Origin: Cyanophora paradoxa
Taxonomy: Eukaryota; Glaucocystophyceae; Cyanophorales; Cyanophoraceae
Assembly: GCA_004431415.1 (NCBI GenBank)
Contig: QPMI01000026.1
Span: forward strand, 82,064 to 146,063
Reading direction: 5' to 3'
DNA length: 64,000 nt
Shown here piece by piece: positions 63,400 to 64,000 of the stretch. The notes below the pieces were generated by a model that was not told where the DNA came from, made no database searches, and saw only the letters and a program-made list of their open reading frames with translations. Position 1 is the stretch's first letter. The number at the start of each line of letters is the position of its first letter. The translations under genes were made by a program, and so were the position numbers.

Positions 63400-63483
63400 G
63401 CTTGCTGGGTACCTTGGAAAATTGTGGGAGGCGTCCGGAGATTGCGAACGTAGGAGGGGGGAGAAATGACGCGGACGCAAAAG

Positions 63484-63568
63484 ATTCCGTCATGGGTTTT
63501 CCGTCATGGGCTGGAACTTGGACTCGGGACTCGGCCGGGAATTCTCCTGGTAAGTTCGAGACTTGAAC
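63484..63568 (+). repeat. 85-bp direct repeat near right end, copy 1
   Basis: Matches 63741-63825 with one or two indels. Each copy starts with a doubled CCGTCATGGG word separated by TTTT. It lies directly upstream of the last small minus-strand gene. Confidence 0.85.
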
Positions 63569-63740
63569 TCGGCGGGGTACCCCCTATGTCCAAATGCCCT
63601 AGTGTCCCAGAGTCCTAGTGTCCTAGTGTCCTAGTAGTACTAAGTAGTACTAAGTAGGTGGTATCGATATCTAGCTAGCTAGCGCTAGCGCTTGCTTAAT
63701 TAATTACCTGAAAGGTTGCGGAGGTTGCGGACGCGTCACA

Positions 63741-63825
63741 ATTCCCGTCATGGGTTTTCCGTCATGGGCTGGAACTTGGACTCGGGACTCGGCCGGAATT
63801 CTCCTGGTAAGTTCGAGACTTGAAC
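63741..63825 (+). repeat. 85-bp direct repeat near right end, copy 2
   Basis: Second copy of 63484-63568, 257 bp away in the same orientation. The DNA between and after is AT-richer and palindromic (CTAGCTAGCTAG, GCTAGCGCTAGC). It could mark the edge of the virus-like locus or a regulatory/origin region. Confidence 0.85.
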
Positions 63826-64000
63826 AAGAACGACGTACCCTCCTATGACCGTTCTATACTACATTAAAGTATTCATTGATTGTGAATAACGATAATGTCA
63901 TAGCAACTTCAGTATGATGTCATAGCAACTTGAAATTACCTTCAAGTCGAATAGAGGGGTACAGAGTCGGTACGTTAGACTTGACAAAAACACGTGTATT
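63826..64000. other. AT-rich end of window, no gene seen
   Basis: Contains a tandem-like pair of GTCATAGCAACTT words near 63896-63930. Nothing else is supported. Confidence 0.35.

Noticed and set aside
50085-63480. Assigning the virus-like locus to polinton-like viruses, virophages or a named giant-virus family
   Set aside because: A helicase and exonuclease alone are shared by many groups, and I see no capsid protein, packaging ATPase, protease or polymerase that would decide it.
1-64000. CRISPR arrays, bacterial operons, ribosome binding sites, insertion sequences
   Set aside because: No regularly spaced identical repeats with unique spacers, and the genes are spliced and eukaryotic; none of these applies.

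Overview
This window looks like nuclear DNA of a GC-rich unicellular eukaryote, most plausibly a microalga of the pelagophyte/stramenopile or haptophyte type. The evidence is many short spliceosomal introns (about 40-235 nt), mostly GT-AG with a few GC-AG, long poly-C/poly-G tracts, and clear eukaryotic genes: histone H3, 40S ribosomal protein S16, a WDR43/UTP5-like protein and a peroxisomal-type dienoyl-CoA isomerase. No rRNA, plastid or other marker fixes the lineage, so the taxonomy is inference.

Layout. (1) 0.2-5.5 kb: compact housekeeping genes: a divergent histone H3 with CENP-A-like features, a rhodanese, an ECH1-type isomerase and RPS16. (2) 5.5-8.1 kb: a duplicated 125-bp element and a TPR gene. 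(3) 8.4-29.8 kb: an island rich in ubiquitin-pathway genes. Two near-identical 1.6-kb inverted repeat arms each encode a putative cysteine protease with a Cys...Asp-x-His layout (C76/tegument-DUB-like). They bracket a paralogue that appears to have lost the Cys and His, a coiled-coil protein with a ubiquitin-like domain, and an RBR-type E3. Outside the arms lie a zinc-ribbon gene, a second RBR E3, and a RING / TRAF-zinc-finger / coiled-coil / beta-helix protein. (4) 30.2-34.6 kb: WDR43/UTP5 and an unidentified gene. (5) 35.2-47.6 kb: a direct duplication of a proline-rich gene flanking a 6-kb NLR-like STAND gene (N-myristoylation motif, DUF4062, NACHT P-loop, 13 one-exon TPR units). (6) 47.6-50 kb: low-complexity DNA with weak coding signal. 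(7) 50-63.5 kb: a virus-like locus with a broken YqaJ/lambda-type exonuclease, an SF3 (D5-like) helicase, two large divergently transcribed unknown genes and a run of small ORFs, several with terminal membrane helices. It ends in a 85-bp direct repeat.

How the parts fit. The ubiquitin island is arranged as divergent pairs (protease/pseudo-protease; E3/protease) and shares a coiled-coil exon between a protease paralogue and an E3, which suggests local duplication and exon shuffling within one pathway. The virus-like locus carries host-type introns and host-like base composition, but it has many single-base frameshifts, whereas the conserved host genes in the same window read cleanly. I read it as an endogenised, partly decayed DNA virus or virus-like element. 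The sequence alone cannot exclude homopolymer sequencing errors. Start codons and exon borders are given exactly only where I could follow the reading frame through the splice sites.
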